Positions 53,132 through 60,526 of a stretch of 64,000 nucleotides of DNA are shown here, in pieces. Under the pieces are notes generated by a model that worked only from the letters and a program-made list of their open reading frames with translations, searched no databases and had not been told where the DNA came from. Position 1 is the stretch's first letter. Each line of letters starts with the position of its first letter. Source of the stretch: Pseudomonas fluorescens (GTDB lineage: Bacteria > Pseudomonadota > Gammaproteobacteria > Pseudomonadales > Pseudomonadaceae); contig NZ_LACC01000020.1 in NCBI RefSeq assembly GCF_000967965.1, positions 42,753 through 106,752 on the forward strand. Reading direction: 5' to 3'. A program made the translations under genes and the position numbers.

Positions 53132-53165
53132 AGCCCCACAGATCAAGGTCTGTGGGGCTTTCTCG
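53132..53165 (+). terminator. Island-supplied terminator for tRNA-Ser
   Basis: An 11-bp perfect stem AGCCCCACAGA/TCTGTGGGGCT around TCAAGG, then TTCTCGTTT. It stands where the native terminator (now at 63454) stood before insertion. Confidence 0.85.
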
Positions 53166-53170
53166 TTTCT

Positions 53171-53196
53171 GGATTGTACTACTCGGTTGTACTACT
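53171..53196 (+). repeat. Left integrase arm-type site (two TTGTACTACT copies)
   Basis: Two copies of TTGTACTACT three bases apart, preceded by GGA; 24 of 26 bases match 63336-63361. Situated 45 bp inside attL. Confidence 0.75.
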
Positions 53197-53268
53197 CAAA
53201 TCCCCTTGCCGCACACTAAATCCTTCGCTACGCACTCGATTTCCAATCAGCTGATAACCGACACGGCT

Positions 53269-53979
53269 TCAAGCTCCAGCAGTTAGTTCGCCTACTAATG
53301 CCGCGTGGCAATTGGAAAACAGCTCTGCAACCTGCTTCAGCGTACCGATGATCTCTTTGGCTCGTGTGTCGTCGTGTGAGAAGGTTTCAACCACGTTGTC
53401 ATCTTGATCAAGCATAAGTAGCGTTTTGGTTGGCTTTTGGTGCTGCCCCATCCTTGAAAGCAGAGCATCGTAACTGTCTTCCCGGATGACGGATTTCTCT
53501 TTGTCTTTTGCCTTGTCCTTCGTAACTGGATAGCGGAAGAACGTACTTGATGAGTCCGTTGCCTCGATCTCACTGATCCATTGACCTAGATCGGCGGGGA
53601 AGCTCCAATCTGTGTTTGTATGATTGGAGAGGTATTCGGCGTGGTCTTCAAAAAGTGAGCAAAAGTGTCGATAGAGCGGCAGCAGACCGTGGACGTTATA
53701 CATAGGCTTCCACTTTGCCCCGTCGAGGATTTGAGGTTCGCCGCTTGCTGGAATACCGCCGTATGGGATGTTGAGCTTCCGGTGAAAAATGATGATCGCT
53801 GACTTCAGGTAAAGCTCCACAGCGTGCCGGTATAGAAAGCTTACCGGCAGGTGGGCATTTAGGGTTGGGGTGTTCTCTCGAGAGTCTTCAAGTGCGTCAG
53901 CGGCATCCCTGAACGAGTCTGCGACTGCGCCAAATCCTGAATCAAAATGTCTATCGAGCGGTAGCATCATGTAAAGCAT
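53269..53979 (-). CDS. HEPN-like hypothetical protein, gene 3 of the leftward cassette
   Basis: 236 residues from MLYMMLPLDRHFDSGFGAVA, ribosome site GGAAA. No family is recognised with certainty. The region LPVSFLYRHAVELYLKSAII at about residues 45-63 is the amphipathic YRHAVELxLK helix common to HEPN-like proteins of toxin and defence systems. The remainder is mixed helix with a charged KDKAKDKEKSVIRED loop. No catalytic Rx4-6H motif is obvious, so it may be a catalytically silent HEPN or an unrelated helical protein. Same strand as, and 68 bp after, the two-TM gene. Confidence 0.65.
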   Translation of the reverse strand: MLYMMLPLDRHFDSGFGAVADSFRDAADALEDSRENTPTLNAHLPVSFLYRHAVELYLKSAIIIFHRKLNIPYGGIPASGEPQILDGAKWKPMYNVHGLLPLYRHFCSLFEDHAEYLSNHTNTDWSFPADLGQWISEIEATDSSSTFFRYPVTKDKAKDKEKSVIREDSYDALLSRMGQHQKPTKTLLMLDQDDNVVETFSHDDTRAKEIIGTLKQVAELFSNCHAALVGELTAGA

Positions 53980-54047
53980 GACTGGTTTCCTTTATGGACT
54001 TGTGGGTCGCGACACAGATTGCTTCGCTCTATTCTTGAGTCGGCTGG

Positions 54048-54719
54048 TTATGAACTCCTGATTTCTGCCTTAAAAAATGCTTGCGTGGACCCGGACAAGC
54101 TTTCCGCGTCTACCAACATCGGTATCAGGCGAGAGGTTTTGTCGGTGTAATATTCGATTATGGGGGCGTATCCGCCACCTTGCTGCTGCGGATAGCGTTT
54201 AAGGAACTCGCACATGGTTGTAACCTGATCAGCCATTTCTCTTACTGCCATACCGATTAGGCTGTCCGAACTTTTCGATGCTTTCAAAAAGTCCATGTAA
54301 ATGTCCACGGCAGCCAAGAACTTCGTGTGGGAGCCCCCTTCCTGTTTACATAGCCGATTTGCCTCCGCAACCATGTGTATAACAAGGACGTCATGTCCGG
54401 AATCTGCTCCAACAAGTGTTTGCAGTAGTTCAGTAAGACGAGCATCAATGTCTTTTACTACCTGAAGAATTTCGTCTGCCTTTTTATCCAGCTCAAGCTG
54501 CCTAATCTGCCTCATTTGCAGATCGAGTGACCAGAGTACGCCGAGGAATGCAAGGAGTGCGAAAACCGGGTTCAGGATGCCGCCGAAGTAGTCCCCGAAG
54601 GTACCCCAGACAGCTTGATCAGAGCGAATCCCTCCAAACATATTGATATACATGCCGACGATAGCGACGATTACGGCAATAGCTCCGGCAACAACAATTA
54701 GTAAAAATTTTCTGTTCAT
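54048..54719 (-). CDS. Two-TM protein resembling putative phage abortive-infection (AbiC-like) proteins
   Basis: 223 residues. TM1 about 5-27 (FLLIVVAGAIAVIVAIVGMY), then WGTFGDYFGGILNPVFALLA leading into TM2 about 47-66; GDxxGGxLNP is the hallmark of a family annotated as putative AbiC. After TM2 a coiled coil (LQMRQIRQLELDKKADEILQ) and a helical cytosolic domain follow. Membrane-tethered effector or sensor by analogy. It is the middle gene of the leftward cassette, 27 bp after the upstream gene. Confidence 0.65.
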   Translation of the reverse strand: MNRKFLLIVVAGAIAVIVAIVGMYINMFGGIRSDQAVWGTFGDYFGGILNPVFALLAFLGVLWSLDLQMRQIRQLELDKKADEILQVVKDIDARLTELLQTLVGADSGHDVLVIHMVAEANRLCKQEGGSHTKFLAAVDIYMDFLKASKSSDSLIGMAVREMADQVTTMCEFLKRYPQQQGGGYAPIIEYYTDKTSRLIPMLVDAESLSGSTQAFFKAEIRSS

Positions 54720-54746
54720 TCAGCCTGTCACCTATCCTTTGGGCTA

Positions 54747-55439
54747 TCAGTGGTGATTCGGGCACAGGCACCATTCATTGAGAGCTATGCCTAGCCCGAC
54801 GATTTCGTTGTGCATTTCGACCGTACCTTCTAACACCTCCTGTACCCAGTAGCCCTTGAACTTTCTTCCTTGGTGCTCGAAGGCCGCGACCTCAGCTCCG
54901 CCCCCTAGGTACTCGCCGGTTTCCTTTTTGTGCTTCTGTGATGGTTTGTGAGACACGAGTTGGCGGTGTTTGATGGTGTTGCTGAAACCTGAGAGATACC
55001 GAAACCAAGGTAGCTTGGTGATTCGTGTTATCTCCATTTTCAGAACTCCCTTAGGAAGCCCATCCCTCACCTTACTAATGGTGCAATGTTCAATGCCTAA
55101 GGGATTGGGGAGGGCGAGGGCATTCACAATTTGAGCAAAGATATCAAATGTATTACGGGTGATATTAATTGCAGCGATTAGGTTCGCTTCGCTGGCGAGC
55201 TTCGCATCCTCAAACTCATCTTCGGTTCCCAGCATCATTGCCCCAACAAACATTTTTATACCTTCAGGGTCGTGCTCAACGTGATAGGCGGCAAATGCAT
55301 CACGAGCCAGACTCTTGTGATACTGATAGATAAGCAGTGAATGGCTCACGGAATCCACCGTGCTCAGCAGCCATTCCTTACTCGGCTGGATAGTGCGAAT
55401 GTGTTCCTTCAGCTTCGCTAAATCCCATTTCCTTGACAT
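54747..55439 (-). CDS. HEPN-like hypothetical protein, gene 1 of the leftward cassette
   Basis: 230 residues from MSRKWDLAKLKEHIRTIQPS; AAAGGAG 6 bp upstream decides this start over a Met at 55529. All-helical. The EANLIAAINITRNTFDIFAQ and LSGFSNTIKHRQLVSHKPSQ segments resemble the Cthe_2314-type HEPN pattern (N...KHR.LV). An RQLVSH (Rx4H) and an RDAFAAYH (Rx6H) are visible, either of which could be the HEPN ribonuclease motif. This is inference from pattern, not a domain hit. Confidence 0.6.
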   Translation of the reverse strand: MSRKWDLAKLKEHIRTIQPSKEWLLSTVDSVSHSLLIYQYHKSLARDAFAAYHVEHDPEGIKMFVGAMMLGTEDEFEDAKLASEANLIAAINITRNTFDIFAQIVNALALPNPLGIEHCTISKVRDGLPKGVLKMEITRITKLPWFRYLSGFSNTIKHRQLVSHKPSQKHKKETGEYLGGGAEVAAFEHQGRKFKGYWVQEVLEGTVEMHNEIVGLGIALNEWCLCPNHH

Positions 55440-55571
55440 GGTTGCTCCTTTGACTGTCGTAGTATCGTGACCGGGAATGCCGGTCTTCAGTCCTGTAATG
55501 ATATCGGCGTACGTGATGGCTTTCTGCAATGGCGCCAGATACCCTCAGCTCATCACACAAGGATGGCGGTC

Positions 55572-55943
55572 ATGAAGGCATCTATAGTAGCGGTTGCATT
55601 GGTTGGAATGATGGCAAGTGGCACAGCTTTGGCAGATGGGAACAAGCTTCTGGAGCAGTGTCAGCAAGCTGTCAGGGCAATGGATAACATTCCAAGTTCG
55701 TCTATTGACTTGCTCGGTGTTGGACGGTGCTTGGGGATAGTCGAGGGGGTGAGAAACACAATGGTGATCTACAAAAGCGCACTTCCAGACAATATGAAAG
55801 TGTGCTTCCCGAAACAAGGCATAGACAATGGGCAAGCAACACGGATTCTCGAAAAATTCCTGCACGACAACCCGGCTATGCTGGATCAGAACGAGACATT
55901 TTTGACAATCGTGGCGTTCAAGCAAGCGTACCCCTGTAAGTGA
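55572..55943 (+). CDS. Rap1a/Tai-like secreted immunity protein, first copy
   Basis: 123 residues from MKASIVAVALVGMMASGTAL (signal peptide, cut after ALA); AAGGA 9 bp upstream. The mature part follows the Rap1a/Tai pattern: GNKLLEQC, GRCLGIVEGV, KVCFPKQGIDNGQA, DNPAML and a terminal AYPCK, with four Cys that can form two disulfides. In known systems such proteins neutralise type VI peptidoglycan amidases in the periplasm. No effector gene is adjacent. Confidence 0.8.
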   Translation: MKASIVAVALVGMMASGTALADGNKLLEQCQQAVRAMDNIPSSSIDLLGVGRCLGIVEGVRNTMVIYKSALPDNMKVCFPKQGIDNGQATRILEKFLHDNPAMLDQNETFLTIVAFKQAYPCK

Positions 55944-56027
55944 TCAAGACCGTTTCCCACAGAGTTCCAAATCCCACTCTAGACGGGCTCATTCAACGTA
56001 GTGACACCACACACCAAGAGAATCATC

Positions 56028-56387
56028 ATGAAGGTATCAGGGATAGTGGCAGCGGTTGGGCTGGCTGGGTTGCTGGTAAGTAGCGGGACGATGGCAGCAA
56101 GCGGGAACGAGCTTCTTGAGTGGTGCAAGAATGTCGACAATCCCAGCTATCAAGGCTCGTTCACAAATGGGTTTTGTTTAGGCACCATGCAAACTGTTCG
56201 CGAGCTGATGCTGGGGCTGAATGACGTACTCCCTGCGGGGGTGAGGCTCTGCGTACCAACACAGGTAACAAACGGGCAAGCTGCGAAGATTACTGTCAAG
56301 TACATGCAGGAGAATCCAGAAGTGTTACATCGGAGTGGCGTAACACTCACCTTAATGGCAATGCAGCACGCCTACCCTTGTAAGTGA
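56028..56387 (+). CDS. Rap1a/Tai-like secreted immunity protein, second copy
   Basis: 119 residues from MKVSGIVAAVGLAGLLVSSG with a signal peptide. The same frame as its neighbour: GNELLEWC, NGFCLGTMQTV, RLCVPTQVTNGQAAKI, ENPEVL and AYPCK, again four Cys. Both genes are followed by GTAAGTGATCAAG-CCGTTTC, so the pair arose by tandem duplication and then diverged strongly in the middle (DNIPSSSIDLLG against NPSYQGSFTN). This suggests different partner specificities. Confidence 0.8.
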   Translation: MKVSGIVAAVGLAGLLVSSGTMAASGNELLEWCKNVDNPSYQGSFTNGFCLGTMQTVRELMLGLNDVLPAGVRLCVPTQVTNGQAAKITVKYMQENPEVLHRSGVTLTLMAMQHAYPCK

Positions 56388-56524
56388 TCAAGGCCGTTTC
56401 TGCACGAAAACCCATCCCCCGCTTGGCCCCCCAAGGCTCCACCCTTTTCAACGTCTGATCGTTCTGTAATGATGATGGCGTTTTGCTTCACGGCATTTCG
56501 CCGGGGCAATCAAGGAGGGTAGCG

Positions 56525-56725
56525 ATGGGTGCTGTGTCGAAGGTTTGTCCGTTCTGTGCAGAGACAATCAAAGCTGCTGCTATCAAGTGTATGCACTGCG
56601 GAGAGGCGCTTGATCGTGGCCGTAAGAAGCTTAAACCACGTGGTAGTGCGATTGGGGCATTGCTCTGGCTGATCATCTTCTTTCCCATTGGCATCATTTA
56701 CATCCTTTCTCGTCGCTGGAGTTAA
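56525..56725 (+). CDS. Zinc-ribbon small membrane protein
   Basis: 66 residues from MGAVSKVCPFCAETIKAAAI; AGGAGG before the ATG. CPFC...CMHCG (CxxC-x11-CxxC) is a rubredoxin-type zinc ribbon; after a basic linker GRKKLKPRG one TM helix ALLWLIIFFPIGIIYILS anchors it. Common in genomic islands; function unknown. Confidence 0.7.
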   Translation: MGAVSKVCPFCAETIKAAAIKCMHCGEALDRGRKKLKPRGSAIGALLWLIIFFPIGIIYILSRRWS

Positions 56726-56950
56726 GGTGGCAGTGGAGAAGACCCTTTTTCTCCACGAAAACCAGCCCGCCCGCCGCCAGAAGTGACCAACTTTGATGTT
56801 GTCTTGATTTCTGGCTGGGAAATATAAGTTGGAGAGGGAATTGGAAAAGCAGGTTTTGTGTGGGAGGTGCTTGACGCTGTGCGACCATGCGAATCAGAAA
56901 GCTGGGCTTTTTCAAAGTAACCCTGAGCCCCCTTGAGAGCCCCTAGAGGC

Positions 56951-57523
56951 TCAGACAACCTTGTTCCAATGACGTTTGACTGTAGCAATACCGATCTTGA
57001 GGTCTGCTGCTACTTCGGCTTGTGTCATGTCCTTTGCCTTGAGGCGTTGCACATCGGCTGTTGTGTCGAGAGCTTCAGGACGCCCCAGCTTCTTACCCTC
57101 TGACTTGGCACGTGCCAGCCCAGCTTGGGTACGCTCGATCAGCAAATCTCGTTCAAACTCTGCTACAGCGCCCAATACTTGCATTGTCATCTTACCTGCT
57201 GCACTGGTGAGGTCTACGCCACCAAGGGCCAGGCAGTGAACACGGATACCGCTTGAGTCCAGATGCTCAACTGTAGCGCGTACATCCATGGCGTTACGTC
57301 CCAGCCGGTCAAGCTTGGTAACGATCAACACGTCTCCAGACTCCATACGATCAAGCAGTTTTTGAAAGCCGGGGCGTTCCTTGGCTGCAATGCTGCCTGA
57401 AATGGTTTCCTCCACTACGCGGCCCGCCTGTACATCGAATCCGGCAGATTTCACTTCCTGCAACTGGTTCTCTGTGAACTGGTTGCAGGTGGATACTCGT
57501 GCATAAAGGAAGGTGCGAGACAT
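56951..57523 (-). CDS. Serine recombinase (resolvase/invertase, Pin family)
   Basis: 190 residues from MSRTFLYARVSTCNQFTENQ. Catalytic Ser10 in YARVST, VTKLDRLGRNAMDV with the conserved Arg residues, GAVAEFERDLLIERTQAGLA helix and a C-terminal HTH (TQAEVAADLKIGIATVKRHW). Cuts and rejoins DNA at a res or inversion site. The res-like repeats at 57539-57641 lie immediately upstream. Confidence 0.9.
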   Translation of the reverse strand: MSRTFLYARVSTCNQFTENQLQEVKSAGFDVQAGRVVEETISGSIAAKERPGFQKLLDRMESGDVLIVTKLDRLGRNAMDVRATVEHLDSSGIRVHCLALGGVDLTSAAGKMTMQVLGAVAEFERDLLIERTQAGLARAKSEGKKLGRPEALDTTADVQRLKAKDMTQAEVAADLKIGIATVKRHWNKVV

Positions 57524-57538
57524 GGCGGGTGGCTCCAA

Positions 57539-57641
57539 AGCGTATCATTTAACGTGGTATCAGTGTATTGGCGTATCAATAATTAGACAAGGCTAATTTT
57601 ATGATGCCTGATACCGCCTGTCTGGAGCGTATCGTTTAACG
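57539..57641. promoter_or_regulatory. Candidate res site of the serine recombinase
   Basis: AGCGTATCATTTAACG (57539-57554) and AGCGTATCGTTTAACG (57626-57641) are direct repeats 87 bp apart, with a partial copy GCGTATCAAT at 57571 and an inverted pair GGTATCAG (57556)/CTGATACC (57608). The about 100-bp multi-subsite layout beside the gene fits a resolvase res. Confidence 0.55.
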
Positions 57642-57703
57642 ACCGTTTGATGACTCGCTGTTATCATCGTCATGAAAAGGCATTGGCGTACAGGGAGTAG
57701 GGA

Positions 57704-58696
57704 ATGGGCATTGGTCTTGAAACGCTTCGACCAACTGGCAAGTGGATGATCATTGACTGTGTTCAGAGTGCAGGGATAGACGTTAATGAATGGAGCTTCA
57801 GGAAGACGGATGGCCGACCAGTAACCCTGCCTCAATCAAATGGTGGCTACTGTTATGAATGGTCTTTTCGAAGCGCCGACAGAAACATCCTGCTGTTGTG
57901 TGTTTGGTGGGAAGGATTGCATGTCGACAGTGAAGGGCGTATTTGCTTTTCAGAAAATCTGAGAGCATATGCCGATACCTTGATCCAGCAGCTTGAAAAA
58001 GACCCCAAGAATCGAAATCGAACGATCAAAGACCCACGGATCAATCGTGCGCAGCATTTCAGCACGACAGTCCAGCTAGCCTACATGAACACCACTCCTG
58101 TTCGGGTAGTAATCGTGACAGGACCTGTTCGTGAGCGTGAGACGGAAGATGAACGAGCAAAGCATGATCGAGCGACTGGGCGCCAACTGGATGATCAGCC
58201 GTGGTTCGTAGAGTCGTTCGAAGAGGAGACAGGGGCGTTCTCGCTGGTTCGTGGTAATTCTGCTCCACTGGGTGTTGTTGCTGAAACGGCTGGAGTTGAT
58301 GAAGCTCCCATGCAGTTGGAAGATGTAGTGGTGAAAGATGCTTCGGTAGTAGATCAATTCACTACTGATGAGCGGCCTGCTACGTATACCTATAATGGTG
58401 TGCAACGGTATCGCGATCCAAGCGTTCGTCGTCGGGTGTTGGAGCGTTCAGGAGGTGTCTGCGAGCTAACAGGGGTTCCCGGCTTCTCTATGAGCAACGG
58501 CGGAATCTATCTTGAAACGCATCACATCATTCCTCTTTCAGAGGGTGGCCTTGATACGGTTGAGAATGTCATCGCTCTAACTGCGGATGCTCATCGTCAA
58601 GCCCATTTCGGTGTTGGTTGGGTCGAGCTACGAGTGCGCTGCTTAGAGATCGTTGCCGCTCGAAGCCCTGCGACTAGCACTCACAAGCTGCTGTAG
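57704..58696 (+). CDS. HNH endonuclease
   Basis: 330 residues. C-terminal HNH motif at about 270-305: LETHHIIPLSEGGLDTVENV then IALTADAHRQAHFG, with the metal His pairs intact. Only one Cys (GVCELTG) is present, so the zinc-finger Cys pairs of some relatives are missing. The N-terminal 200 residues (GKWMIIDCVQSAGIDVNEW, GGYCYEWSFRSADRN) are not recognised and may recognise DNA or a modification. Ends 44 bp before a small two-TM gene. Confidence 0.82.
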   Translation: MGIGLETLRPTGKWMIIDCVQSAGIDVNEWSFRKTDGRPVTLPQSNGGYCYEWSFRSADRNILLLCVWWEGLHVDSEGRICFSENLRAYADTLIQQLEKDPKNRNRTIKDPRINRAQHFSTTVQLAYMNTTPVRVVIVTGPVRERETEDERAKHDRATGRQLDDQPWFVESFEEETGAFSLVRGNSAPLGVVAETAGVDEAPMQLEDVVVKDASVVDQFTTDERPATYTYNGVQRYRDPSVRRRVLERSGGVCELTGVPGFSMSNGGIYLETHHIIPLSEGGLDTVENVIALTADAHRQAHFGVGWVELRVRCLEIVAARSPATSTHKLL

Positions 58697-58740
58697 AATA
58701 TGGCAATATGACATTGGAAGCTGGGAGGCAAGGGGTAGGG

Positions 58741-59043
58741 ATGAAGCATTTGATCATTAAGGTTGTAAGCTTTTTTGCTTGGATAGGTATTCTCTTCAGT
58801 GTCATTGGAGGTGCCATCGTAGGCTCTGGAACAGGCCACCAAGTCATCGGTGCAATACTGGGTTTTCTCGTTGGCTGCTTCGGTTCGGGCATTTGGTTCC
58901 TACTGGTGTCTATGCACGACAAGCTCACGATCATTGCAGACGCAGCCAGTGGTCATCACTCTTCTGTTCGAAAAGCACCAAATCTCGCACCAGAAGAAAA
59001 GACTCCGGGGTGGCTGGATGTGATTTCTGGTAACAAGCCATAA
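58741..59043 (+). CDS. Small two-TM hypothetical protein downstream of the HNH gene
   Basis: 100 residues from MKHLIIKVVSFFAWIGILFS, after a purine-rich AAGGGGTAGGG; an earlier ATG at 58708 has no ribosome site. Two hydrophobic helices (8-30 and about 35-57, GAILGFLVGCFGSGIWFLLV) and a soluble tail ending TPGWLDVISGNKP. Probably cotranscribed with the HNH gene. Function unknown. Confidence 0.6.
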   Translation: MKHLIIKVVSFFAWIGILFSVIGGAIVGSGTGHQVIGAILGFLVGCFGSGIWFLLVSMHDKLTIIADAASGHHSSVRKAPNLAPEEKTPGWLDVISGNKP

Positions 59044-59772
59044 AGACCCAATACCATCCGAGCTCCAATGGGTCGTTCGCATCGAAAGCGGTAAGCTTTC
59101 AGTAGTTCATGGTGTAAGGGCGCATCACCGCTGACCTGACGGTCGAACAGAGCACCAATAACAAATCATCACAAATCCAGCTTTTGCCTTTGATCTTGAC
59201 TATTGGTGCAAAGAGGTTAGCGACAGCTAACGTGGTGTTCCGTGCAAGCGTCGCTTGGCTCTGATTGCACCACAAAAAGGTGGCCAGCCTTGAGAATTTT
59301 GGGATGATATTGTATATCATTCATCCCCTTTCGTTTCAGTGGAGTCAATCTGTAAGCGACGCTTACACGAAGTACCAGCCATGCTCCGCATCATCAAGGT
59401 CAAAAGCTGTAAGTTGCGCATGCTGTACGGCAGTACAGATTGATACCCAGATCAACAGAAACTAATAGAACCAATCCAGATGAGCTTGCCGCTCTTGTTG
59501 GTTCGGTGCAGAGAGAATCAACGGAGTTGAAGGGATGGCTCCGTGTCGCATCGACACAGGGTGATTCCTTTCATTTTCTGGGGATTGATTTTCATCAATT
59601 ATATTCCCCAGTAACCCTTGGAGGTCAGTGGCTTTGACCTACGGTCGAGGCGTATCAAGCTTAGACCTGTCGGTCTGAGAGTGACCTTTGAGAGTGCGAT
59701 CACCCTACCTAATATCCTGCGGTAATTCAGGAGGTGGCGTGAGCCAGCTCCTAATCTATATCCTGCGGTAAT
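59044..59772. other. Non-coding stretch rich in perfect inverted repeats
   Basis: No credible gene in 730 bp. Seven or more perfect short inverted repeats: 59216-59231 (GTTAGC/GCTAAC), 59304-59320 (ATGATAT/ATATCAT), 59351-59367 (TGTAAGCG/CGCTTACA), 59423-59438 (CTGTAC/GTACAG), 59543-59557 (GTGTCG/CGACAC), 59578-59611 (CTGGGGA/TCCCCAG with inner TTGAT/ATCAA), 59622-59640 (AGGTCA/TGACCT) and 59663-59676 (AGACC/GGTCT). Could be operators, structured RNA or remains of a replication region. Confidence 0.6.
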
Positions 59773-59775
59773 TCA
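59713..59775. repeat. 17-bp direct repeat pair at the 3' end of the next gene
   Basis: TATCCTGCGGTAATTCA at 59713-59729 and 59759-59775; the second copy contains the stop codon of the leftward gene at 59773. Confidence 0.8.
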
Positions 59776-60336
59776 AGCAGCGTCCCCTTCCTCTCCTTCC
59801 TCCCAGTACGAATCGTCCCAGTCAGTTAGTAAGCTGCTAACGAAGCTGCTATCCAAGGCGAAATCCCAGTCTCTATGGTCACATTCGCCATGGTCACGTT
59901 GTTGCGTGTCCCACTGAGCCTGTAGACGAGTTTTCAAGAGTGGGTGTTGGTGAAAGTAACGTTCGATACCACCAAGGGCAACCCGCGCTCCCGCTGCCAA
60001 ATATTGGGCTGTACGCTCTGAGATGGGCTCAGCATTACTGCTCAAGAATCGAGGCAGAATTTCAGCCGTAGAAATGATGTCCAGACAAATCACCTCTCGA
60101 AGATGGCGTGGACGTACGTTCAACTTCCCGTTGCTGTCACCTACCGCGATGTAAAGGCCGGCCATCACCGCGTCATCGACGAAGGACATATTGTCGGCAA
60201 CTGCCATACGGATCAAAGGAGCAAGGGAATTGCACGTCACCTTTGGCTTGGGGCCACGCTTGGCCTTGGCCTGAGTGGCAAGTAGTGCGAGGGTATCGGA
60301 TGTATCGGGGGTTAATTGCGAGACGAGCGTCTTCAT
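59773..60336 (-). CDS. Hypothetical protein under a structured leader
   Basis: 187 residues from MKTLVSQLTPDTSDTLALLA; AGGAG precedes the ATG. No family recognised. The basic KAKRGPKPKV stretch at 24-33 resembles an AT-hook-like DNA contact. The middle is helical (ISERTAQYLAAGARVALGGI), and the tail is acidic (LTDWDDSYWEEGEEGDAA). Expressed from a strong promoter and a leader containing a terminator-like hairpin upstream. Confidence 0.6.
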   Translation of the reverse strand: MKTLVSQLTPDTSDTLALLATQAKAKRGPKPKVTCNSLAPLIRMAVADNMSFVDDAVMAGLYIAVGDSNGKLNVRPRHLREVICLDIISTAEILPRFLSSNAEPISERTAQYLAAGARVALGGIERYFHQHPLLKTRLQAQWDTQQRDHGECDHRDWDFALDSSFVSSLLTDWDDSYWEEGEEGDAA

Positions 60337-60365
60337 GGGGAATTCTCCTGTGTGGTTAGTTCATT

Positions 60366-60425
60366 TCAGTAGGCAAGCCCTCGGGTTGGCCATTTAGTTA
60401 TTCGACGCCCACAAAAAAGCCTCAT
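60366..60425 (-). CDS. Possible 19-residue leader peptide
   Basis: An ATG inside the terminator stem opens MRLFCGRRITKWPTRGLAY then stop, with a weak CAGGG upstream. If translated, ribosomes would cross the hairpin and could link translation to readthrough. Short and unproven. Confidence 0.2.
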   Translation of the reverse strand: MRLFCGRRITKWPTRGLAY

Positions 60426-60460
60426 CTAAAACCCTGTCGTAACAGTGTTCGTGTGAGGCT
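60412..60460 (-). terminator. Intrinsic terminator/attenuator in the leader of the 59.8-kb gene
   Basis: On the minus strand AGCCTCA pairs with TGAGGCT, followed by TTTTT. Inside is a second hairpin AACACTGT-TACG-ACAGGGTT (one mismatch) with a UNCG-type TACG loop. It lies between the promoter at 60498-60526 and the gene start at 60336. No other gene is seen in 60337-60725. Confidence 0.7.
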
Positions 60461-60497
60461 ATTCGAGTTGTCGGTCTGTCAGTCGAGACAGGCGAGC

Positions 60498-60526
60498 ATA
60501 ATGCACTTTTATACTGTTTCTGTCAA
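60498..60526 (-). promoter_or_regulatory. Sigma-70 promoter, leftward
   Basis: Minus strand TTGACA, 17-bp spacer, CATTAT. The perfect -35 box makes this a good promoter. Transcript start expected near 60491, giving a leader of about 155 nt. Confidence 0.6.

Noticed and set aside
57539..57641. Toxin-antitoxin operator or integron attC
   Set aside because: The long-spaced direct repeats next to a serine recombinase fit a res-type site better; no attC consensus ends are seen.
59099..59320. 73-residue leftward frame in the palindrome-rich stretch
   Set aside because: No ribosome site, no family, and it runs through several palindromes.
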